Source: Eudorina sp. 2006-703-Eu-15
Lineage: Eukaryota > Chlorophyta > Chlorophyceae > Chlamydomonadales > Volvocaceae
Assembly: GCA_003117195.1 (NCBI GenBank)
Contig: BDSI01000001.1
Coordinates: forward strand, 2,642,164-2,706,163
Direction of reading: 5' to 3'
DNA length: 64,000 nucleotides
Position 1 is the stretch's first letter; the number at the start of each line of letters is the position of its first letter. This document shows positions 9,362-19,471 of the stretch, one piece after another. The translations under genes were made by a program, and so were the position numbers. The notes below the pieces were generated by a model. It made no database searches. It worked only from the letters and a program-made list of their open reading frames with translations, and was not told where the DNA came from.

Positions 9362-12072
9362 CTAAGCTCTAGAGCGTTCCCGGAACAGCCTCAGCACCGC
9401 CCGCCGCATTTCCGGCAAAGCCTCGAACGAGCCGCGCACCGCAAACGTCGTGGTACTGCCGCTATGGTTCTCCACGCCGCGCGCCACCATACACATGTGC
9501 GCCGCATCGCACACCACCATCACCCCCACCGGCTGCTCCGCCGCCGCCTCCTCTCGCCGCGCCACCGAGTCGCCCTCCAAACCCGCCGTGCCCTCCAACG
9601 CGTAACCCCTGCCCGCGCCGCCGCTGCACGGCAGCACGCCGTTGCCGTTGCCGCTGCTGCCGTTGCACGTGTACCCCGCAGCTGGGGGGGAGCGCTGCTG
9701 CGCCGCCGCCCCGGTTGCGTTCCGCAACATAGCCTCCACCGCATCGGCCACTTGGTGCGTGATCCGCTCCTGCACCTGCAGCCGCTGAGTGTACATGCAC
9801 ACGACTTGCTCTATCGCCGCGTGGGGCAGCACCGCGGGCCCCTGGCACCCCACGGGCCCGCCCGGATGGTAAGCCACCATGATTTCACCGTAGAACGGCA
9901 GCATGTGGTGCTCGCACTGTGACGTGAAGGGAAGGCAGAGCGTGACCGCGCCGCGCAGCGGCCCGGACGTGGCCACGGCGCCCTCTCCCATTCGCACGGC
10001 CGCCGCCGCGGGCGCGCAGCGCTGCTGAAGCTGACAGCGACCGCTGCGCGCGAAACAGGCCGTCGCTGATGACGCTAAGCAGTTGCAACACGAGCGCGCG
10101 ACTCTGGCGCCGTTCAAGTGGCAGGTGGACACCGACGCGACGACGCCGTTCGCGCAGCCGCCACGGTGACCGTTGACCGCGACCTCAGCCGCATGCCGCC
10201 CAGGAACGCCTGCTCCGCTGGCCGTCCATCCGCCTGCGACACCATGGATTCCTTGGCCGCAGTGCACGCCCTGCCCGTACGCCTGTTGCTGCTGCTGCCG
10301 CTGCTGTTGCAGGAGCCCCTGGGCCCGGGGCTGCGGCTGCGGCTGCGGCGGTGGCCGAAGCAGGCCGCCTTGCGCAGGCTCGCACAGCTGGTATGCCGGC
10401 GGCAGCTGCATGTGGTACCCGGACGTGGAGGCCAGCAGCGACATCACATACCGCCTGGCCGACCCAACCAGCCCTGCACGATGTGGGTTCTCCCCCAGCT
10501 CAACCAGCAGCTGCTGTACAGCCGCCTCCATCTCTTCGCTGCAGAACCGCGCCTCCAGGACCAAGTCGTCACTGTCGCCGTCCGTGCCGCCCTGCTCCTC
10601 GCGGTGGTCGGGAGTGCCCGGCACGGGGACCCCTGGGTCGGTCGCCAGGGTGGCGGCGGTGCCCGCCTCAGCCGCGTCCATTTCCTGGGTGATTGCGCCG
10701 CAGTCCAGTTTGGCGATCGCCGCCTCCGGGAGGTCCTCCAGGTCCAGTAGCGCCAGAAGCTCCTGCACGTACGAGGGGGTGCATAGGAGGGGGTGCATAC
10801 GTGGGGGTGCTTAGGAGGGAGGAGGACGAGGAATAAGGAGGAACAAGGGGACAGCGTACCGGATGAGCGCCGCCACGCGCCAGTGTCGGCAGCCCTGATG
10901 CAGGCCCTCTGAACAAGCGGCGTGACCGTCTTTGTGTATATGGACGGGGTCAGATGAAGGTGATGGTGATATCCTTGTACGGGTTGTCGCTACGCTGATC
11001 AATGGAATGCGTCCTGACCGCGAGAGACTTAAGACGCAGGCGACCCAAATCGCACGTTGCACGCCTACCAAAAAAAACACCGAGCTTGCTCTGATGCCAG
11101 AGGGGTCCCGCCCCATGCGCACTCGAATGCGGACTGCACCGCCCAGGAGGTGCATGACACCTTCGGGCCATGCCTGGGCGTATGCTTGGGCTGAGGCCCC
11201 CTCCCTCCAGCCGTTTCTCACCTCCAACTCTGCGGAGCCTCCTGCGGCAAACACGCCCGAGACACACGCATTCGTGCGCTCCTCCGGCATCGCGGTACTG
11301 CTCAAGTGCCGCGCCTGCAGCACCACAGCGACGCCGTAGCACTGTAGGCTCTGCTGTAGCGCCAGCGCTATGGCTGCCGCCAGGCGCTCCTGGGTTTGAA
11401 GGCGCTTTGCGTACTGCTTCGTGAGTCGTGCCAGCTTGCTCAGGCCGAGCACCACACCGTCCGTGGGGCGGTACGCCACGTGGCAGCGGCCGTGGAAGGG
11501 CAGGAGTGTCTCCTCGCTTGTAGAAGCGAAGTCAATATCGCGGACAATGACAGTGCCCTCGCCGCCCTGATGGACGATCGGTTCATGGAAGAGCGCCGTG
11601 CCAAGCGTACTGCGCATTTGAACGCGGGTGAGGCAGGCGGTTGACACAGCAAGAGACACGGCACGTGACACGCCCTGAAGAGGTGTTCCATCTGCTGAAT
11701 CAACACGAGCAAAACTGGTGCTTTGAAGAAAAGCCATGCTAATAGAGGACTGCGTATGGCGTTTGAAGTTCGTTAGGTCGGAAAGCGCACCTGGAAGTGT
11801 CTTGATGATACCCCTGAGTGCAGTCCAAGAGCGCCTTAGCGACTCTCTGCACAGGACATTAGCGCCGCTTTGAGGCGTCAATCGGGCGCGTGTGGCGCGT
11901 ATAAAAGCGACTGCACCAGCCGCCGGTCCAACGCCAGCCGAACTGAGCACCGCACCTTTGGTGTATCACGCAAGCCTTCCCGATTAAGATCCTCCCCAAG
12001 TCCATACAACAGGACTCGAACTGCTTGTTCCATGCGAAAAAGTTTGTCGTGGTCGCGTGGCAGTGGCGCCAT
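9362..12072 (-). CDS. GCH1: GTP cyclohydrolase I, two-domain plant type
   Basis: Converts GTP to dihydroneopterin triphosphate, the first step of folate/pterin synthesis. Exons on the minus strand are 12072-11956, 11846-11791, 11609-11222 and 10762-9362, with phase-consistent GT-AG introns, giving 653 residues. Domain 1 (about 10-187) has VLLYGLGEDLNREGLRDTPK, RVAKALLDCTQGYHQ, VIVRDIDF and LLPFHGRCHVAYRP, but lacks the zinc-binding CEHH, as in land-plant enzymes. Domain 2 (about 263-653) has FTSQCEHHMLPFYGEIMVAY (Cys near 468) and CDAAHMCMVARGVENHSG (Cys near 610), which supply the zinc ligands, plus LQVQERITHQVADAVEAML. Between its N-terminal helix and CEHH lies an unusual Gln/Gly/Ala-rich stretch of about 150 residues. 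Start ATG 12072 is the first in frame. The 5' end faces the SpoU gene. Confidence 0.93.
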
Positions 12073-12933
12073 CTTGAACAATCAGATGATGTGTAAGTTG
12101 AATTGATGAGGGACAGCAAAGTAATGATTGTTGCAAAACAAACGAAATTGTGTTGGTGGTTGCTGCACGACAATTACTGCGAATTACTGCTTCTTGCAAA
12201 CATGCTCTACAACGTCGAGTTCATAATTGCAACAAACAATTGCAATTCCTGCGATAAATTTCAAGCCTTGAAATGCGAATAATTTTGCAGTTTGCGCAGA
12301 ATCGGCTTGGACGAATCCCACGACCACAAAAACGGTTGATCGCGATGTCTCGTCAAACTATGCGCTTGGTAGAGCATATCAAAGCACTCTCGATTGAAGC
12401 GCACCCAATTGAATTACGGCAAACAGATGGTCGCGCCACTGCCGTACGAACGTTTCTGGTGTATGTCTCACAAACTTTGCGATATTCAAGAATGCAGATG
12501 AATTTTGTGTCTATTTATCTATCCATTTCATGGTTATAGTGCGATAATGACACAGTTGGGTGCCGGCTACTGCGTTGACGGGTCTGTCCGGGTCGCGCAA
12601 GCAGCCCCTTACCGAACATCAAAGCGCTTGATCAACTTTCAAAAGTTTCACAATTACCGCGGTGTTAACTTTCAGCTCCTATCGACACTCGTCCGCACAC
12701 TCGGCGCCGGTGCACAGAGGGGGCGGGCCCCAGCCAACCACGCAACCCAACCCAGGCACGTCGTTACGCACGCACCGACGAAATCACCCCATGAATATCG
12801 GACATATTGTGAGAATCCTGTAAACTAGCCCGGATACACCCGAGCAATTGACTTGCGGAAGTCCGTGGCTGTGTACAACGACACTAAACAGGCTACCCGC
12901 AGCTATGTCAGCCAAAGTGCCAACCGCACACGC
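12073..12933. promoter_or_regulatory. Divergent intergenic region between GCH1 and the SpoU methylase
   Basis: 861 bp separate the two start codons. The GCH1-proximal half (12090-12540) is markedly AT-richer than the flanking exons. It must contain both promoters and 5' UTRs. No specific motif could be assigned. Confidence 0.45.
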
Positions 12934-15082
12934 ATGGCTCAACCGGTGGACTTCCCACACGCCCCACCCCTTCCCTGCTGCTTGCTGCACGCTCCCTTCA
13001 GCTCGACTGCTTCCACGGAAGCCGACGGCGCGGCCGCATCCCAGTTCGCAACGGCGGCGGCGGCGGCGCCGCCGCCGCCGCGGCCCCCGCTTCCCCCCGA
13101 CCTCCTCCTCTCCGACATCCGCGTGGTCCTGGTCGCCCCCAAGCACGAGGCCAACATTGGCGCCGTCGCGCGCGCCTGCGCCAACTTCGAGTGCGTCAGC
13201 CTCTACCTGGTGGCCCCCCGCTGCGCCGCCGACCCGCAGGGTGAGGCGCGCAAGGTGGCCTGCGGCGATGCCGTGCTGGATCGAATGGTGGTGACCGCCA
13301 CCTTGGCGGAGGCGCTCGCGGACACGGCCGGCAGCATCGGCTTCACGCGTCGAGCCGGCGCCGCGCGCGTCACGCATGCCTCGCTGGGCCACCTGGTGGC
13401 TGAGTTCCCTTGGGCGCTGCCGCTGCGTCCCGCTGTGGCGCCGCCGCCGTCGGCAGCGGAGGCGCCTGTGGTGCTTGAGGCACCGCCGTCGTCGGCAGCG
13501 GAGGCGCCTGTGGTCGTCGAGGCACCGCCGCCGTCGGCAGCGGAGGCGCCGCAGGCCACCGGTGCGGGGTCACCAGTTTATGACGGAGGTGGTGACGATG
13601 GCGGGGACGGGGTCGTTGAACGGAGCGACAGGATCATGTACGGCGGACGGCCGCACGTGACCGCGCTGGTGTTCGGGCGAGAGGAGAGCGGCCTGACGGA
13701 GGCGGAGCTGCGGCTGTGCAGGTGGGTGGCGGCCCGCGCTGCGCTGTGCTGTGCTGCCGCGGCCACTTTGCGGTCGGCGGCCGCTCAGCGCGCCGGCGAA
13801 AGCATACGGTTTTGAGCCCACGGCCTTCACAAGGACCGGCTACCTGCAATGCTACCGCCCGGCATGGCCTACGGGTCCACTTGAGGCATCCCCAGTGCCG
13901 TCCCCACGCCACGCCTTCCCCGCCCATCGTGCTCCGTGCTTCATGTGCTACAGCCACGCGTGCGCCATCCCCACCGGGCGGCTACAGCCTTCGATGAACC
14001 TCTCGCACGCGGTCGCGGTGGTGCTGGCGGAGCTCTTCAGCCGCCGCTGCGGGCTGCTAAACGTGGCATCAGCGGCGGAGGTCGAGCAGGCCGCAGCGGA
14101 AGTCGACAGCGCCTGCGACGGGACGCGGCTGCTGCAGCTGCCGACATCTAGCACTGGCATCAGCGGCGATGCTGGCGTTGGTCGAGAGCCGTCCGGCGAC
14201 AACGCAGACGGAGCGACGGCGAGCACCTCCTCAGGGGCAACGGCGGCCGACGTGGGCGCGAGTGTGGGAGCGGGAGCCAGCGGCGGCGGCGGCGCGGGTG
14301 AGGGCTCCCGTTCGATGGACGCCGGGCAACTGCCCGCCAGCGCGCAGGAGACGGAGCTGCTGCTGCGGAAGGTGGCGGCGGTGGCGGAGGCGGTGGGCAT
14401 CAGCGGCCAGGAGACCAAAGGCGGAGGAAATCATGGTGGGTGGATGAGTGGTGGTTGGACGCGGTCAGCGAGTTGGGTAGACCGCCGGCTCGCTGTGCCA
14501 AGACCCAGGCTTGCGGGGCCCGGACACGAAGAATCACCGAGGAGGCCGATGGGAGGGAGGGCGGGAGCTGCCCGAGTCGCAGCTCGCGCACGCCGTGCCG
14601 TAGCTGCGGTCACGGCTCCAAGCCGCGGGCCCTCTCACCTCACGTCGGTGACCCCTCCGCCGTGTTCCGCGCTTCCGCCTTCGCGCCCCGCGCGCCGGTT
14701 CAAGTGCGCCGGTTGAGCGTGTTCCGCACCAGAGTCGCCCGGGCGGTGGCCAGCCGCGCCGCGTCGGCCTCGGCTGCTTGTTTGCATGCTTGCTCTCTGC
14801 GCACCGCCGCCCGCATCCGCCCCTACCTACCCGCGCACGCGCGCAGGCAACCACGGGCGGCGCCGGCTGCCCCTGGGCCACCTGCGCGCGGTGGTGTCCC
14901 GCGCGCGGTTGAACGCGGGGGAGAGTCGGGCGCTGCACGGGCTGGCCTCGGCGGTGCTGCAGCGGGTAGACCCCGAGCACCCTCTGGAGGCCCGCAAGGC
15001 GCAGCGCCGCGGACAGCAGCGCCCACAAGAGGAGCAGCAGCAGCGGTCGGCTCGGCAGGAACAGCAGGAGGGGCAATTGTAG
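12934..15082 (+). CDS. SpoU/TrmH-family RNA 2'-O-methyltransferase
   Basis: SPOUT enzyme that should transfer methyl from S-adenosylmethionine to a ribose 2'-OH of tRNA or rRNA. Exons 12934-13721, 13954-14435 and 14847-15082 give 501 residues. Motif 1 is APKHEANIGAVARACANF (about 68-85), motif 2 ALVFGREESGLTEAELRLC (244-262), and motif 3 AIPTGRLQPSMNLSHAVAVV crosses the first splice junction. The arrangement is TrmJ-like. The N-terminus (MAQPVDFPHAPPLPCCLLHA) is rich in Ala/Ser and could be an organelle transit peptide. Two insertions are unusual: three 15-residue repeats (SAAEAPVV...) between motifs 1 and 2, encoded by about 45-bp repeats at 13427-13557, and a Gly/Ser/Ala-rich stretch after motif 3. 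The C-terminus has LGHLRAVVSRARLNAGESRA, then a Gln-rich tail. The substrate is not predictable from this sequence. Confidence 0.88.
13427..13557 (+). repeat. Coding minisatellite, about 45-bp unit x3
   Basis: Three in-frame copies encode 15-residue units of the type SAAEAPVVxEAPPxS inside the SPOUT methyltransferase. They sit between conserved motifs, so they probably form a surface loop. Confidence 0.8.
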
Positions 15083-16484
15083 TAGGGGTGCGTCTATGAG
15101 CAAGAGGTGGGATGTGGGGGCACCAGCGTGACGAGGTAAGCGGCTGGCGGTGCGCGTCCGAGCGTTTACCGACACACGGATAGCATCTAACGATGATGTC
15201 ACATGACCGGCTGGGCGAGAGCCGAGGGGTCAATTGAGAAGAACCGGCGATGGTGCATGGAACTGTCTGGGCCAGCGTCTGGCAAGGCCTGTTGGCACAT
15301 CATGCGGTGCGCAGTCGTGTCTTCACGGGCAGAAGTTGCGCCCGTTTGCCTGTGCAACTGTACAACCTGAACGTGGCGGATACCTTCAGGGGGCGCCTTG
15401 GCTCGGTCCGCGACTGAGCGGGAGCAGCCGCAGAGTAGGTGACTGCGTTGTGTGGATGTGAATGTCGGACTCCGGGAACAGGCAAGTAAGGTGCGTGGGG
15501 CCGAGTGTTATGTGGTAACTTTTGTTCCGCAGGAACAAATCCCGGACATGCTGCCGTGTCGAGGATGTGACGTGCGCGACGTACACGTGGTACGGTACCT
15601 GCCGCTGGGAGTCCCAAGCAGATGGCAGTCCCCGGCGCGGACAGATGATGAATGCGCGGTGGCATGAAGGGCTGGCCTGCGGCGCAAACATGTCACTTCC
15701 GATAGGGAGCACGAATTGACGGCGGTTGGCGGGGATTGAGGCGCCTGGCGTACCGATTATTCCAGACCTTGTCAGGCTGAAACGAAACGAGCCAATGAGC
15801 CCTAATCCTGTCTACATCGAAGCGCCACCAGGATGGGGCGTGCAGTCCTCTGCTACGACGCTCGTGAACTGCTTGTTTTGGAGAATTCGCAAGGACCGGA
15901 CATGGTCCCGTGCCACATGGTGCCACGATCTAAGCAACCAAGTTACGATGACAGCCGCCCGACGTCGTCAGCCCACGGGAAGCCCTGCTGCCACACGCCA
16001 CGTACATTCGAATAATGCCCAACCTGCACTCCTAGCCCATCTGCGGCGCTATTCGACGCTCGCCCAATTCTCGACGCAGAGCATGGATCACGAGGCGCAT
16101 CAGCCGAATCGAGTGCTACATCTTATGGAAGACGAAGATAAGGATCGCTTGTCGGCGCCTGCTGACAAGCATTTCCATAAGATAATGGACCGTGGGTCGG
16201 CCGACGTCCGGACGGACCAAGAGGCCGATCGGGCATACATTTCTTTTATACCACAAGTAGTGCGCCGGTCAATGCACGACTTCAAAAGCGCAACGTGTCA
16301 GGCAATCCGTACGTTCAGAGCTCTGGTGTGCTCAGCACAAAGCGCTTCATCTGAACTTATCTCTTTTAACTTTCACTGCGTAAGTTTTGACTCATGAAGT
16401 GACGAATGCATATGAGCTCCGGAGCATTTCATGAGATGTACCGGTAGGAAAAGCCCGCAAGATCCTCACTAGACCACATTCCAT
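15083..16484. other. Intergenic, no gene assigned
   Basis: A plus-strand frame of about 220 codons at 15726-16397 is open but resembles no known family and has no supporting splice sites. Contains a nested hairpin at 16120-16183. Confidence 0.4.
16120..16183. repeat. Nested inverted repeat
   Basis: Outer 11-bp arms ATCTTATGGAA (16120-16130) and its complement (16173-16183) enclose 7-bp inner arms GCTTGTC (16147-16153) and GACAAGC (16164-16170). It could form a bulged hairpin. Confidence 0.7.
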
Positions 16485-17163
16485 ATGTCAATTGCTGGAA
16501 ATCAAACAGATTTCACTTCAAGGGCTGCAAGGAAAGCGTGCCACGAGGTGGGGCAACAGCATTTGTCGCAAGGGCTAAATGAAGCTTGTGCACAGTCGCA
16601 GTCACTGTTGTCCATGATTGATCAGGCGAGGGACGCTTTCTACGCATGCGTTAGGGAGCAAGGCGTGGACTTCGTGCCCGGCGCGCCGATTCCGCCAAAG
16701 TGTAAACAGCTGCGGCACCAATTTGAGGGGTCCTGCCCTCTCAGCTGGGTACGTGCCTATGGTAGGGTCAAATGACCGTTGATTTCTTCAAGGTACACGA
16801 TGTACTGCGTGTACTGACGGCGGCAGCTTAGTCCAGACCCGTGTCGTGGGGGACAGGTGATACGGCGTGTTAATAAGGCTATGAAGGGTCGCGCGTACGT
16901 GGTGGTTGTGATTCTAGGCTGAGCCGAGGCGGGTACGTGCCTAAAGGAGGGGCCACCCGTGAGCAAAGAGCGCAAACGAATGGTCCTTACATATGGTTCC
17001 TTGTGTGCAGCTGAAGCACTTCGACGAGCTTCAGGAGGCGGGTTCTCGTCGTGCAAAGTTTCTTGCAGCGACGATCAACAAGGCAGCCGACAAGGCCGCA
17101 GGTAAAATAATTTCTGATGCATGCCGCTGCACGGCTTCGAGTTACCGTCGCGACAGGCCTTAA
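16485..17163 (+). CDS. COA6-like cytochrome c oxidase assembly factor
   Basis: COA6 proteins act in the mitochondrial intermembrane space in copper delivery to cytochrome c oxidase. Exons 16485-16748 and 17011-17163 (phase 0) give about 138 residues. The core reads QARDAFYACVREQG, then PPKCKQLRHQFEGSCPLSW, then LKHFDELQEAGSRRAKFL in exon 2, matching the COA6 pattern ARDAFYxC...CKxxRxxFExxCPxxWVKHFD. The C-x10-C pair is present. The first cysteine of the usual CX9C pair appears to be Ile: ten residues before FYAC's Cys is I in SMIDQARDAFYAC. The ATG at 16485 follows an in-frame stop, so it is the likely start. The 3' end is uncertain: a GTAAAA donor at 17102 could splice further instead of reading to TAA 17161-17163. 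SNRNP27 starts about 250 bp downstream on the same strand. Confidence 0.75.
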
Positions 17164-17416
17164 CCCGACGTACCGTCTCCTTGCCAGGCTCCCTTACCGG
17201 GAAGGCTTAAAACAGCCAAATCTGCAGTGCGCACCCCCACGCCAAGCAGGAGCTCTGCCGCTTGACAGCTTTGGGTTGGCAGCGGACGACAGCCCGCTTT
17301 GAGGCGTGCGCATCAGTCCTAGGGATCAGGCCTGCTGGATGCGGTGCCGAACCGGTGCACAGCTGTGAGCGTGGAGCCGCTGCCTTTTCAGCGTCGGGCG
17401 TCTATAGTCCTGTGAA

Positions 17417-18537
17417 ATGGGCCGTGAGGACGATCGGGACCGCGACCGGTACCGTGACTACGACCGTGGTGAGCGCGGCGGGGACCGTCGCGGAGACCGA
17501 GGTGGCGAAAAGGATCGCGACTATGATCGTGGTGAAAGAGATCGGGACCGTCGGGATCGAGACCGAGACAGGGACCGGGATCGGGACCGGGAGGTGAGTG
17601 ATTTGGGGCCGGGATGGCAAGCAGAGTAGGAATTCCGTGCCTGTGGTTACGGAATCTACTTTACCCTGGGCGTTCACAGCGTGCTTTCGTCGGCATCTCG
17701 TCGGTTCAGGTGCTGTAATTGACAATGCCGTATGCTGCATTCGTCTCAAACATCCGTGAATGTATGATGAACTCGCGTGTTGCAATTTTGACGCAGCGTC
17801 GGGACGTGAGGGACCGTGACCGTGAACGCGACTGGGACCGGGACAGAGACCGGGATCGCGACAGAGACCGGGGGAGAGACAGAGACGACGAAGGCCGCGA
17901 CCGCAAGAAGCGCCGCAGCCGCAGCCAGGAGGGCCGGTCAAGGTCTCGATCTCGCGACCGGTGAGGATTGAGACTCCGCCAAGATGTGACGCGTGTGTTT
18001 GTTATGATGGGGGTCCTCGGGCCTCCCGACTTGTGAAAACGGCACAAGCATTATTGCCTCCCCTTGCTCGTGCAGGAAAGACGGCAAGTCCAGGGACCGG
18101 GACAGGCACCGTGACCGGAGTGGTGAGCGCGGTAAGAGCCGCCATGGCGGTAAGAGCGGGGGCCGCGGTGCGTCGTCCGGTGCGGGTGACCGCTCGGAGG
18201 ACGGCATGGATGGGGATGGCGAGCAGGCCGCCCCTGCAGTCAACCTTGACGCCGACATCACGCCCGAGGAGATCGCCATGATGCAGGTGGGTGTTCATTT
18301 GAAGCGTAGCTGCGCTCTTCGGCTGACCTGACAGGCGCATACGTGTGCTTGCAGGCGATGGGCATCCCGTTTACGTTTGATACCACAAAGGGCAAGGAAA
18401 TTGATGATGCGGCAGCCAAGGTTTCTGGTTCGCGGACCACGACACTGCGGACGGCACGCCAGTACATGAATCGTAAGGGTGGCTTCAACCGCCCGTTGCC
18501 TGCGGAGAAGTCGGGCGAGAAATACCGGCCGGATTAG
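17417..18537 (+). CDS. SNRNP27: U4/U6.U5 tri-snRNP 27 kDa protein (SNRNP27)
   Basis: Nuclear pre-mRNA splicing factor associated with the U4/U6.U5 tri-snRNP. Exons 17417-17593, 17797-17960, 18076-18286 and 18355-18537, with GT-AG introns in phases 0, 2 and 0, give 244 residues. The first two-thirds are Arg-Asp dipeptide repeats followed by an RS-like segment (KKRRSRSQEGRSRSRSRDR). The conserved C-terminal domain is complete: ITPEEIAMMQ, then AMGIPFTFDTTKGKEID, then RQYMNRKGGFNRPLP near the stop, the family's hallmark end. The human protein is shorter (about 155 residues), mostly because its RS/RD region is shorter. ATG 17417 starts the charged repeat directly. Confidence 0.93.
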
Positions 18538-19471
18538 GCAACCAGTTCGTTCGTCTCGGGGTTAGACCAGGTCTAACCACAGAATAGACTCGGTTGCGGT
18601 TCGGGTGGTGAGTCGGTTCGGTAGTGGTAATCCTGCCTGGCAGGTAGGTGCACGAAATGATGCAGTATCAGGGAGAATCACGGCATGTGCTTTCGGATTT
18701 CAGGAGCGAACGGTCCCATTGGAAGCGTATGATCCGTCGACTATGGCGAGGGAAACGAACTGGTACGCTGCTTTCAAGTGGGGTGTACTTCGTGTGTGGC
18801 AGGCGTCGTAACTCGTAGGGGTGATGTTTCGTTGTTAGTGTGGTGAGGGGTGATGCTGGTCTACGAATTTTCCAGCCTCTCACAATGAATCACAAGTTGT
18901 CAAGCTATAACAATATACGATTGAGATCCGAGAAAGGAAGCTACAGCAAAGGACGTTCATCCGATAGCAAAATTGATGTAATAGTCGTTGAGACATGGTA
19001 CGCGTCAGAAAGTCGAAAACCCAACAAATCGTGCGAGTATGTCTTCTTCCAATGACGCGTAAAATCACACAGGCTGGGCACGCTGTTGCGGGTACGTAAT
19101 TGTTCATGAAGTGATGATACCTTGCGCTAATGTCAAGCCGCCTCTTACACAGAACCACATTAATGCGTTAGGTCCAAGCAGCACAATGCCATCCACCCAT
19201 CCTTGCTACGTTCTTTGTACGTTAGTTCATGAATAGACGTACGGCAAGGGCGCGAAAGAGAAACCCGCGAGCTCCCAGGTAGCAGCATTGTCACATATGC
19301 CAATTACGCCGACATTGTGTAACCGGTTTATAGCAGCAACTTGCTTAGTGACCAGCTTAATTTCTTACGCTTGGTTTGGAGGCTGTACTGAGCAGTGCAT
19401 TTTGGAGCAAACTGGCTGCAACTGTAAGGGGACCGCTGAGCGGCCTCTCATCATCAGGATCAGGACTCGTT
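18538..19471. other. Intergenic between SNRNP27 and CDKA1
   Basis: No gene seen. Both neighbours point right, so it should hold the SNRNP27 3' UTR and the CDKA1 promoter. 18880-19240 is comparatively AT-rich. Confidence 0.5.

Noticed and set aside
11791..11950. Continuous minus-strand frame through the second GCH1 exon in the downstream exon's frame
   Set aside because: The conserved RVAKALLDCTQGYHQ appears only in the other frame, bounded by good GT-AG sites.
15726..16397. Plus-strand frame of about 220 codons between the methylase and the COA6-like gene
   Set aside because: No family resemblance, no suitable splice or start context, and composition like the surrounding intergenic DNA.
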